NCBI RefSeq assembly: GCF_022024055.1 | Contig: NZ_CP091788.1 | Coordinates: 1,054,001-1,118,000, forward strand | Direction: 5' to 3' | Source: Prevotella sp. E2-28 | GTDB lineage: Bacteria > Bacteroidota > Bacteroidia > Bacteroidales > Bacteroidaceae | DNA length: 64,000 bases | Made by a program: the position numbers and the translations under genes | Shown here: in pieces, positions 38,231 through 45,151 of the stretch | Layout: the number at the start of each line of letters is the position of its first letter | Position numbering within the stretch: position 1 is the first letter of the stretch | Notes under the pieces: model-generated | Database searches by the model: none | Seen by the model: only the letters and a program-made list of their open reading frames with translations | Told to the model about the DNA's origin: nothing

Positions 38231-38703
38231 AGCGAGGCGTATTTCGCAGACGAAAACATGAGATGCCAGGCTTGAATACGGCGGCATTGCCTGATTTGAT
38301 ATTCACAGTACTGTTCTTCTTCATGATAGTCACTCACATGAGAGAGGCCAACCTGCAGGTGCGTTATGAGGTGCCTAAGGGGACGGAAGTGCAGAAACTC
38401 ACACATAAGTCATCCGTCAGTTATATCTATGTAGGACGAGTGCCTGGTCAACCGGCTGACAGTTTTTATATCCAGCTCAACAATAAACTGGCTACTATGG
38501 CTGATATCAAGGCCTTTGTAGAAGCAGAAAGAGCTAAGATGAATTCTGAAGACCAGCCACGTATGACGGTATCTATAAAAGCTGACCGCGATGTTCCCTT
38601 CGGTATGATTGCTGAAATAAAACAGGCTTTACAGCAGTCATTCGCATTGAAGGTCAACTATTCGGCGGTAGAGAAAATGAAAGAAGAAAAAATAAGAAGG
38701 TAA
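38227..38703 (+). CDS. exbD: ExbD/TolR-family biopolymer transport protein, second copy
   Basis: 158 residues; N-terminus MKRGVFRRRKHEMPGLNTAA, helix LPDLIFTVLFFFMIVTHM with the conserved Asp, then a periplasmic domain ending in KADRDVPFGMIAEIKQALQQ. Two different ExbD-type proteins after one ExbB is a recurring arrangement in Bacteroidota and suggests a heteromeric stator. Confidence 0.88.
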   Translation: MKRGVFRRRKHEMPGLNTAALPDLIFTVLFFFMIVTHMREANLQVRYEVPKGTEVQKLTHKSSVSYIYVGRVPGQPADSFYIQLNNKLATMADIKAFVEAERAKMNSEDQPRMTVSIKADRDVPFGMIAEIKQALQQSFALKVNYSAVEKMKEEKIRR

Positions 38704-38740
38704 AGAAGTATAAAAGAGAAACAGTTTAGAGGACAATATT

Positions 38741-39220
38741 ATGGCAAAAGAAAAACTTGACAGGCTTGATAAGCAGATTTTGAAGCTTATTGCCGCCGAT
38801 GCACGTATTCCTTTCCTAGAGGTGGCACGTGTATGTGACGTGAGTGGCGCAGCCATTCATCAGCGTATTCAGAAACTGACTAACATCGGCATTTTGAGAG
38901 GTTCGCAGTTCTTGATTGACCCCGAGAAAGTTGGTTATGAGACTTGCGCATTCATTGGTTTGAACCTGAAGAATCCTGAGGACTTCGATCGTGTGGTTGA
39001 AGAACTGAAGAATATTCCCGAGGTGACTGAATGCCATTACACCACGGGAAACTTTGATATGTTTATTAAGATCTATGCTCAGAATAATCATCATCTGCTC
39101 ACTATCATCCATGATAAGCTGCAGCCACTTGGCCTTAGCAGTTCGCAGACGCTGATTTCATTCCACTCAGCCTTCGAGCGCCAGTTGCCCGTTATGGACA
39201 TGGTGGATCTTGATGACTAG
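38741..39220 (+). CDS. Lrp/AsnC-family transcriptional regulator
   Basis: 159 residues. The N-terminal winged HTH (LDRLDKQILKLIAADARIPF, then VARVCDVSGAAIHQRIQKL) and a C-terminal RAM ligand domain (YETCAFIGLNLKNPEDFD, GNFDMFIKIYAQN) are clear. It probably senses an amino acid and regulates metabolism; the target is not visible. It stops 1 base before the convergent folA stop. Confidence 0.92.
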   Translation: MAKEKLDRLDKQILKLIAADARIPFLEVARVCDVSGAAIHQRIQKLTNIGILRGSQFLIDPEKVGYETCAFIGLNLKNPEDFDRVVEELKNIPEVTECHYTTGNFDMFIKIYAQNNHHLLTIIHDKLQPLGLSSSQTLISFHSAFERQLPVMDMVDLDD

Positions 39221-39221
39221 T

Positions 39222-39704
39222 TTATCGTTTGACGTAGTCAACAAACGCATAAGGATAGGCGTGACGATCATCCACGGGGTGGTCTTCACGCCATTTTTCT
39301 TGCCATTCCTCTTTGTATTCAGGGAAGAACGTGTCGGCCTGTGCAGGTGTATCGTCAATCTCTGTCAGACAGAGACGGTCAGCCTTGTCCAGCAGGTTTG
39401 TGTAAAGACTGGCGCCACCAATGATATAGATGTCCTCGTCAGGCTTGCAACTCTTGATAAAGTCGCCCCAGCAGGCAAAGCATTCACACCCAGGTAGTTC
39501 CTTCGTACTCTTTGTCAGCACACAGTTCCTACGATTAGGCAGCGCCCCTTTTGGCAGACTCTCAAACGTCTTACGTCCCATCACGATGGTATGCCCCGTA
39601 GTCAGCGCCTTAAAACGCTTCAGGTCGTTGGGCAACCAGTAAATCAGTTTATTCTCAAAGCCGATGGCGCGATTCTTCGCTACGGCAGCAATCATCGAAA
39701 TCAT
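39222..39704 (-). CDS. folA: Dihydrofolate reductase
   Basis: Reduces dihydrofolate to tetrahydrofolate with NADPH. It has 160 residues: MISMIAAVAKNRAIGFENKL, YWLPNDLKRFKALTTGHTIV, GRKTFESLP, and IIGGASLYTNLLDKADRLCL are family segments. It lies 23 bases downstream of thyA, which makes the dihydrofolate it recycles, so the pair is probably co-transcribed. Confidence 0.95.
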   Translation of the reverse strand: MISMIAAVAKNRAIGFENKLIYWLPNDLKRFKALTTGHTIVMGRKTFESLPKGALPNRRNCVLTKSTKELPGCECFACWGDFIKSCKPDEDIYIIGGASLYTNLLDKADRLCLTEIDDTPAQADTFFPEYKEEWQEKWREDHPVDDRHAYPYAFVDYVKR

Positions 39705-39727
39705 TTTTTCGTTATGTCGTTATTCCG

Positions 39728-40522
39728 TTATACCGATACCTCCGCTTTAATATGTGGCCATGGGTCATAATTCTCTAACTGGAAGTCCTCATACTTGAAG
39801 TCGAAGATGCTCTTTACGTCAGGGTTGATCTTCATGGTAGGCAGAGGACGAGGCTCACGTGTTAATTGCAACTTAGCCTGCTCCAAGTGGTTCAGATATA
39901 GATGCGTATCACCCGTGGTATGGATAAACTCGCCTGGCTTCAGTCCGCATACCTGTGCCATCATCATGCACAGCAGGGCATACGATGCGATGTTGAAGGG
40001 TACTCCCAGGAAGGTATCGGCACTACGCTGATAGAGCTGTAACGACAACTTGCCGTCGGCTACGTAGAACTGGAAAATCGTGTGACAAGGAGGCAACGCC
40101 ATCTTGTTCACCTCAGCCACGTTCCATGCCGACACAATCATACGACGCGAATTGGGGTTGTTCTTAATCTGATCTACTACGTATTTTATCTGGTCTATCG
40201 TGCCTCCGTCATAGTCGGGCCATGAGCGCCACTGATGTCCATAGACAGGACCCAGTTCACCATTCTCATCTGCCCACTCGTTCCAGATTCTCACGCCGTT
40301 GTCCTGCAGGTACTTCACGTTTGTGTCGCCATTCAGGAACCACAGCAACTCATAGATAATTGATTTCAGATGCAGCTTTTTGGTGGTGAGCAGGGGGAAA
40401 CCCTTACTCAGGTCATAACGACTCTGTGTACCAAAGATGCTCAGTGTGCCCGTACCCGTGCGGTCGCCTTTCTGCGTGCCCTCTTTCAGGATGCGGTCTA
40501 GTATGTCAAGATATTGTTTCAT
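39728..40522 (-). CDS. thyA: Thymidylate synthase
   Basis: Methylates dUMP to dTMP with methylene-tetrahydrofolate. From the ATG at 40520-40522 it is 264 residues, the same length as the E. coli enzyme, with the catalytic Cys146 in [13 protein letters not shown]. Also visible: [25 protein letters not shown] and [14 protein letters not shown] frame seven codons longer exists but would start within the promoter spacing. Confidence 0.96.
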   Translation of the reverse strand: MKQYLDILDRILKEGTQKGDRTGTGTLSIFGTQSRYDLSKGFPLLTTKKLHLKSIIYELLWFLNGDTNVKYLQDNGVRIWNEWADENGELGPVYGHQWRSWPDYDGGTIDQIKYVVDQIKNNPNSRRMIVSAWNVAEVNKMALPPCHTIFQFYVADGKLSLQLYQRSADTFLGVPFNIASYALLCMMMAQVCGLKPGEFIHTTGDTHLYLNHLEQAKLQLTREPRPLPTMKINPDVKSIFDFKYEDFQLENYDPWPHIKAEVSV

Positions 40523-40540
40523 CGTTGTTTTATTTGTGTG

Positions 40541-40571
40541 CAAAGTTACAAATTAGTAAGCGAAATGCAAA
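40541..40571 (-). promoter_or_regulatory. Promoter for thyA-folA
   Basis: On the minus strand: TTTG (40568-40571), 19-base spacer, TAACTTTG (40541-40548). The thyA ATG is 18 bases downstream. Confidence 0.75.
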
Positions 40572-40631
40572 GGGAAAATAGAGTTTTTTTACATGATGTG
40601 AGAAATACTTGGTGATGTAAGGAGAATTCGT

Positions 40632-40639
40632 TACCTTTG
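40632..40639 (+). promoter_or_regulatory. Promoter -7 element for GH28-GH43
   Basis: Reads TACCTTTG, 18 bases before the ATG at 40658; a weak TTGG-type -33 lies about 20 bases upstream. It is divergent from the thyA promoter. Confidence 0.6.
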
Positions 40640-40657
40640 CACACATAAACCAAAACT

Positions 40658-43516
40658 ATGATGATGAGGAAACCTTTTTTGATGGCTATGCTCGTCCTGT
40701 CAATATGGGCAGGAAAGGCTGAGGCTCGCGATTATAATATTGTGGTGTATGGCGCCAAGGCCGATACCACGGTGCTCTCTACACAGGCCCTGCAACAGGC
40801 TATCGACGATTGTTCAAAAGCTGGTGGGGGCAGGGTAGTGGTGCCTACGGGCCAGTATAAGATTGGCTCTATCGTCCTGAAATCTGACGTGCATCTCTAC
40901 TTGGAACAGGGGGCTACGCTCTATGGCAGTACGGACCTGAAGGACTATCTGCCTATGAAGTCCGACTACGTGTCATTGCGCACGCAGACCTCCACCATCC
41001 AGTTGATTTATGCCGACAAGGTGAAGAATGTGGTGATTGATGGCTTTGGCACTATCGATGGACAAGGACGCGCCTTCAAGAAACTCACTTGGAACGACGA
41101 GGGCATCACCCGTCCGCACCTCATCCGCTTCATCCAGAGCGAGGATATCATCATCAAGGATATCACCCTCAAGAACTCTGGTTGCTGGATGCAGCATTAT
41201 TTGGCTTGCGACCGTGTAAGAATAGACGGCATCAAGGTGTTCAATCGCAATAACTACAACAACGACGCACTTGATATCGATGGTTGTCATGAGGTCATCG
41301 TCAGGGGCATCATGGCTGATAGCGACGATGATGGTATCACGCTAAAGAGCACCTCGCCCCGTCTCTGCGAAAATATCCGCATTAGCGACTGCGTGCTGTC
41401 CAGCCATTGCAACGCCGTGAAACTGGGTACAGAGACCAATGGTGGCTTCCGCAATATCAATATTTCAGGTATAGTAGTGAAGCCCAGTAGCGACCAGTCC
41501 TGTCAGTTCTTTGGCGCTCCATCGAAAATAGGCACGTCGGCCCTCTCATTGGAGATTGTGGATGGTGGCGTGCTCGAGAATGTCAGCGCATCCGACTTTA
41601 CTGTTGAGGGCACAGAGTCGCCCATCTTTATTCGTTTGGGCAATCGCGGACGAGGCTATAAATTGAGAGAAGCAGGGAAAACGCTGAGTGGTACAGGTAA
41701 TGACGATACCATTACCGAACTGATTCCTATTGACCACGTGGGCCGTATCGATGGCATCCGCTTGGAGAACTTCCAGATACGGAATGCAGGTCCTGTGGGC
41801 TGTTCTATCACAGGTCTGCCTGGCCATCCCGTACGCAACGTGTGGCTATCGAATATCTCCATCCACCATCAGGGTGGGGTGAAGGAGGGCGACCTCAAAG
41901 TCATCAACGACTCCATCTTTTACGAGAAAGAAAAGGCTTATCCAGAGGCTACGATGTGGGGCAACCTGCCTGCTAAGGGCTTTTATTTGCGCCATACCCG
42001 AAATGTACACTTCGACAGAATCGAAGTACACACGGACGCCCCCGATGCCCGTCCTGACTTTGTGCGTAGCGATACGGAGGGCTGGGGCGATCAGGGTAAT
42101 GGCACCTATCTGAACCCTGTGCTTAATGCCGACTTCTCAGATCCTGATGTTATCCGCGTAGGCAAAAAATACTATATGGTGGCCTCCGACTTCCATTTTC
42201 TCGGAATGCAGGTACTGGAGTCTGAAGATATGGTCAACTGGCAGTATATCAGTCAGATATACAGTCGTTTTGATGAACCTGGGTGGGACGAGAACAAACA
42301 CTATGCTGGTGGTTCGTGGGCGCCCGCTATCCGCTATCATAATGGCCTCTACTACGTTTATTTCTGTACCCCCGAAGAGGGTCTTTATATGAGTACGGCT
42401 AAAGACCCTCACGGCCCTTGGGCGCCTCTGCATCTGGTGAAGCGCGTGGCGAAATGGGAAGACCCCTGTCCTTTCTGGGATGAGGACGGACAGGCTTACT
42501 TGGGACGCAGCAAACACGGCGCTGGACCTATCATTGTGCATCGGATGTCTGCTGATGGTAAACAGCTGCTCGATGATGGCGTTACCGTCTATGAGGGTCC
42601 TATCGCTGAGGGCACGAAGTTTATGAAGCGCAATGGCTATTACTACCTCATTATCCCTGAAGGTGGCGTAGGCACAGGTTGGCAGACGGTCCTCAGAGCC
42701 AAGAATATCTATGGTCCCTACGAGCGCAAGATAGTGCTCGAACAGGGCTCTACCGCCATAAACGGCCCTCATCAGGGCGCTTTGGTCGATGCGCCTGATG
42801 GCACCTGGTGGTTCTATCATTTCCAGGAGACGCCCGTTTTAGGACGCGTGGTTCATCTGCAGCCCGTTCGCTGGCAGGACGACTGGCCCTTCATGGGCAT
42901 CGATTATGATGGCAACGGCATTGGCGAACCTGTTTCTGAATGGCAGAAGCCGATAATTTCATCCCTTCATTTTCTCCCACAAACAAACGATGATTTTTCA
43001 TCTCCTGCGCTGGGTCTGCAATGGCAATGGAATCACAACCCCGTTGACACCCATTGGAGCATGAAGGAGCGAAAGGGTTGGCTCACGCTGAAAGCCCTGC
43101 CTGCCGATAGTCTGAAGCTCTGTAGGAATATGCTCACGCAGAAGGTGGTGGGCTATCAGAGCGAGAGCACTACGTTGCTCACGGCATCAGGCGACTGCTA
43201 CGCAGGTCTCTTCTGTAGTGGCAAGACCTTCCGTGGCATCGGCCTCTGTAAAGACGGCATCTTTATTGAGGCTCAGGGCAAGCGTGAGGTCATCCAGAAG
43301 GGCAAGTTCCAGAAGCTCTGGGTGCGCGTCAACAACGACTGTCAGGCTAATCGTCATCAGTTCTCTTATAGTACCGATGGCACTCACTTCCTGAAAGCTG
43401 GCGATACCTTCCCCATGCGTGCCGGCTATTGGAAAGGCATTCGCGTAGGCCTTTTCTGTTATGGAAAGAGTGGAAAGGCCGCCTTCGACAGCTTCACCCA
43501 GACCGTCTGTCAGTAA
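40658..43516 (+). CDS. GH28 polygalacturonase-like and GH43 fusion enzyme
   Basis: 952 residues with a signal peptide (MAMLVLSIWAGKAEA). The N-terminal half is a GH28 beta-helix (YNIVVYGAKADTTVLSTQAL, Asp203 in NNDALDIDG, Asp223-225 in DSDDDGITLKS). The second half is a GH43 propeller: base Asp495 in NADFSDPDVI, Asp in WEDPCPFWDEDG, Glu in IAEGTKFMKRNG; a beta-sandwich tail follows to the end. GH28 hydrolyses pectin backbones and GH43 trims arabinose or galactose side chains, so both steps are joined in one secreted protein. The usual GH28 GHG motif appears as SSHCNAVKLG, so the catalytic His is shifted or lost and rhamnogalacturonan-type specificity is possible. Confidence 0.88.
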   Translation: MMMRKPFLMAMLVLSIWAGKAEARDYNIVVYGAKADTTVLSTQALQQAIDDCSKAGGGRVVVPTGQYKIGSIVLKSDVHLYLEQGATLYGSTDLKDYLPMKSDYVSLRTQTSTIQLIYADKVKNVVIDGFGTIDGQGRAFKKLTWNDEGITRPHLIRFIQSEDIIIKDITLKNSGCWMQHYLACDRVRIDGIKVFNRNNYNNDALDIDGCHEVIVRGIMADSDDDGITLKSTSPRLCENIRISDCVLSSHCNAVKLGTETNGGFRNINISGIVVKPSSDQSCQFFGAPSKIGTSALSLEIVDGGVLENVSASDFTVEGTESPIFIRLGNRGRGYKLREAGKTLSGTGNDDTITELIPIDHVGRIDGIRLENFQIRNAGPVGCSITGLPGHPVRNVWLSNISIHHQGGVKEGDLKVINDSIFYEKEKAYPEATMWGNLPAKGFYLRHTRNVHFDRIEVHTDAPDARPDFVRSDTEGWGDQGNGTYLNPVLNADFSDPDVIRVGKKYYMVASDFHFLGMQVLESEDMVNWQYISQIYSRFDEPGWDENKHYAGGSWAPAIRYHNGLYYVYFCTPEEGLYMSTAKDPHGPWAPLHLVKRVAKWEDPCPFWDEDGQAYLGRSKHGAGPIIVHRMSADGKQLLDDGVTVYEGPIAEGTKFMKRNGYYYLIIPEGGVGTGWQTVLRAKNIYGPYERKIVLEQGSTAINGPHQGALVDAPDGTWWFYHFQETPVLGRVVHLQPVRWQDDWPFMGIDYDGNGIGEPVSEWQKPIISSLHFLPQTNDDFSSPALGLQWQWNHNPVDTHWSMKERKGWLTLKALPADSLKLCRNMLTQKVVGYQSESTTLLTASGDCYAGLFCSGKTFRGIGLCKDGIFIEAQGKREVIQKGKFQKLWVRVNNDCQANRHQFSYSTDGTHFLKAGDTFPMRAGYWKGIRVGLFCYGKSGKAAFDSFTQTVCQ

Positions 43517-43865
43517 TAGATATTCATAATTGGCTCGTTTAGAATCATAACTAGGCCACTTGTGGGTCGCAAAGTGCCTAGTTGTGGGGTGCGAACAGGC
43601 TTGTTTCTATGAGATTATGCCTCGTTTTAGATGCAAAAGGCCCTCAAATTGATTAAATGCCTGAATTTTTTCGTCAACCTTTTTTGCAGAAAATGCATGT
43701 TTCTATATCGGAAAATGCCGTTTTTACATCGTTTTTAATGGCTTTTTGGCCGAAAAACTGAGACGATTTGTGCCTTTTAGATGATTTGTAACCAATGGAG
43801 TAGGGAGGCTGATGGCCGTAAGTTATTGATTATAAGTGTTTTAGAAAAATTGACGATGGGCGAGC

Positions 43866-44010
43866 GTTACAGTTACAGTTGTTACAGTTATTTTTTGAAG
43901 GGTGTACTTTTCTTTATTATGTATATAACTATTTATATATCAATAAGTTATATAATGACATGAGGAAATGCATACCCCTGTTTTTTAATTGTAACAACTG
44001 TAACTGTAAC
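43866..44010. repeat. 145-bp foldback element with 21-bp perfect inverted ends
   Basis: The ends (43866-43886 and 43990-44010) are perfect inverted repeats built on GTTACAGTTACAGTTGTTAC. An inner inverted pair TATATAACT (43922-43930) / AGTTATATA (43946-43954) shares exactly the same centre (43938), and the flanks between them pair imperfectly, for example GGGTGTAC against GCATACCCC. The whole region can fold into one long hairpin. It has no room for a transposase, so a MITE-like element or a structured RNA are the options. Confidence 0.8.
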
Positions 44011-44061
44011 CGACTAAGCTAATTTTTTCTGTAAAAAGAAGGAGGTTTACATTTTTTTTGC

Positions 44062-44069
44062 TAACTTTG
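44062..44069 (+). promoter_or_regulatory. Promoter -7 element for the fic gene
   Basis: Reads TAACTTTG, 28 bases before the ATG at 44098. No -33 TTTG at the right distance was found. Confidence 0.55.
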
Positions 44070-44097
44070 CAATCAAGGATCTAAAAGCAAGACAATA

Positions 44098-45126
44098 ATG
44101 AGCTACGTACCACCATTCACTGTTAGTGCTGAGGCTATCAATTTGATAGCAGAGATTTCTGCCCAGATAGAACGTTATGCCATTCGACTGGAGCAGGAGG
44201 ACGGTCTGCGGCTTCGCAAAGCAAACCGCATTAAGACCATTCATTCCTCGCTGGCTATTGAGGGTAATACACTCTCAGAGAATGAGGTGCGCGATGTTAT
44301 TGATGGCAAGAATGTGGTAGCCCCCATTCGTCAGATTCAGGAGGTAAAGAATGCTATTAAGACCTATGAGTTATATCCTACGCTTGATGCATTCAACGAG
44401 AAAGATCTGTTGAAGGCGCACGGCGTGATGATGCAGGCTCTAGTGGACGATGCAGGAAACTATCGCAAAGGTGGCGTAGGTGTGTTTGGTGAGAAAGGCC
44501 TAGTACATCTGGCTCCTCCTGCTGACAGGGTCCCTATGCTGATGGCCGACCTTTTTGATTGGCTAAAACGCTCAAAGGACCATCTGCTTATCCGTTCCTG
44601 CGTGTTCCATTTCGAATTTGAGTTTATCCATCCCTTTATCGATGGTAACGGACGAATGGGGCGCCTGTGGCAGTCGTTGATACTTGGTAAACTACATCCT
44701 CTTTTCGAGCATCTGCCTGTAGAGAATATGGTATATAGCAATCAGCAGCAATATTACGATGCCATCACTGCTAGCGCTAATGCAGGTCAGTCAGGTACGT
44801 TTATCGATTTTATGCTGGGCGAAATATATAAGACGCTGAAAGAGCACCAGGGAATCCCTTTGTCAAATACTGACGACGAGTTCGAAGCAAAGTTTGGTAA
44901 AGAGTTCGGTGTAAAGTTCGGTGTAAAGTTCGGTGTAAATGAAAGGAAGGTCATGCTTCTTTTGGCATCTAATCCATCCTTGTCTGCAGGAGACATCGCT
45001 GAACAGATAGGATTGACAAAGCGTGGCGTAGAGAAGCAACTAAAGAAATTCCGCGACCTTGGAATTATCGCTAGACAGGGAAGCGACAAGACTGGTTACT
45101 GGGAGATTGCAAAGAAGAACAACTGA
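44098..45126 (+). CDS. Class II Fic protein (AMP transferase-type) with C-terminal winged HTH
   Basis: Fic enzymes transfer AMP or related groups to proteins. It has 342 residues with an intact active motif HPFIDGNGRMGR (His178) and the N-terminal inhibitory motif SLAIEGN (Ser51, Glu55) that marks autoinhibited class II Fic. The C-terminus is a helix-turn-helix (SAGDIAEQIGLTKRGVEKQL), so it may also bind DNA. Between them lies a four-unit 12-bp tandem repeat (44893-44940) coding for FGKE and FGVK units, a likely variable linker. It is followed 25 bases later by the helicase-nuclease gene, probably co-transcribed. Confidence 0.9.
   Translation: MSYVPPFTVSAEAINLIAEISAQIERYAIRLEQEDGLRLRKANRIKTIHSSLAIEGNTLSENEVRDVIDGKNVVAPIRQIQEVKNAIKTYELYPTLDAFNEKDLLKAHGVMMQALVDDAGNYRKGGVGVFGEKGLVHLAPPADRVPMLMADLFDWLKRSKDHLLIRSCVFHFEFEFIHPFIDGNGRMGRLWQSLILGKLHPLFEHLPVENMVYSNQQQYYDAITASANAGQSGTFIDFMLGEIYKTLKEHQGIPLSNTDDEFEAKFGKEFGVKFGVKFGVNERKVMLLLASNPSLSAGDIAEQIGLTKRGVEKQLKKFRDLGIIARQGSDKTGYWEIAKKNN
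44893..44940 (+). repeat. 12-bp in-frame tandem repeat inside fic
   Basis: Four units; the first is degenerate (TTTGGTAAAGAG), then TTCGGTGTAAAG twice and TTCGGTGTAAAT. It encodes residues 266-281 (FGKEFGVKFGVKFGVN). Loss or gain of a unit keeps the frame and would only change linker length between the Fic and HTH domains. Confidence 0.85.
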
Positions 45127-45151
45127 AGATGGGGTAAATGAACCGTATAGT

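Larger units (their letters stand above)
43517..44097. other. 581-base intergenic region before the Fic gene
   Basis: No coding sequence seen. It holds a hairpin with ACTAGGCCACTT (43550-43561) and AAGTGCCTAGT (43572-43582), which may end the GH28-GH43 transcript though no T run follows, a 145-bp foldback element (43866-44010), and the Fic promoter (44062-44069). The stretch 43583-43865 shows no recognisable feature on either strand. Confidence 0.7.

Noticed and set aside
42137..42820. 227-residue open frame on the minus strand
   Set aside because: Antisense shadow of the GH43 half of the fusion enzyme; composition and lack of motifs give no support.
43781..43963. 60-residue open frame in the intergenic region before fic
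   Set aside because: It runs into the foldback element, has no promoter or ribosome-binding context, and ends in the AT-rich hairpin centre, so it is likely chance.
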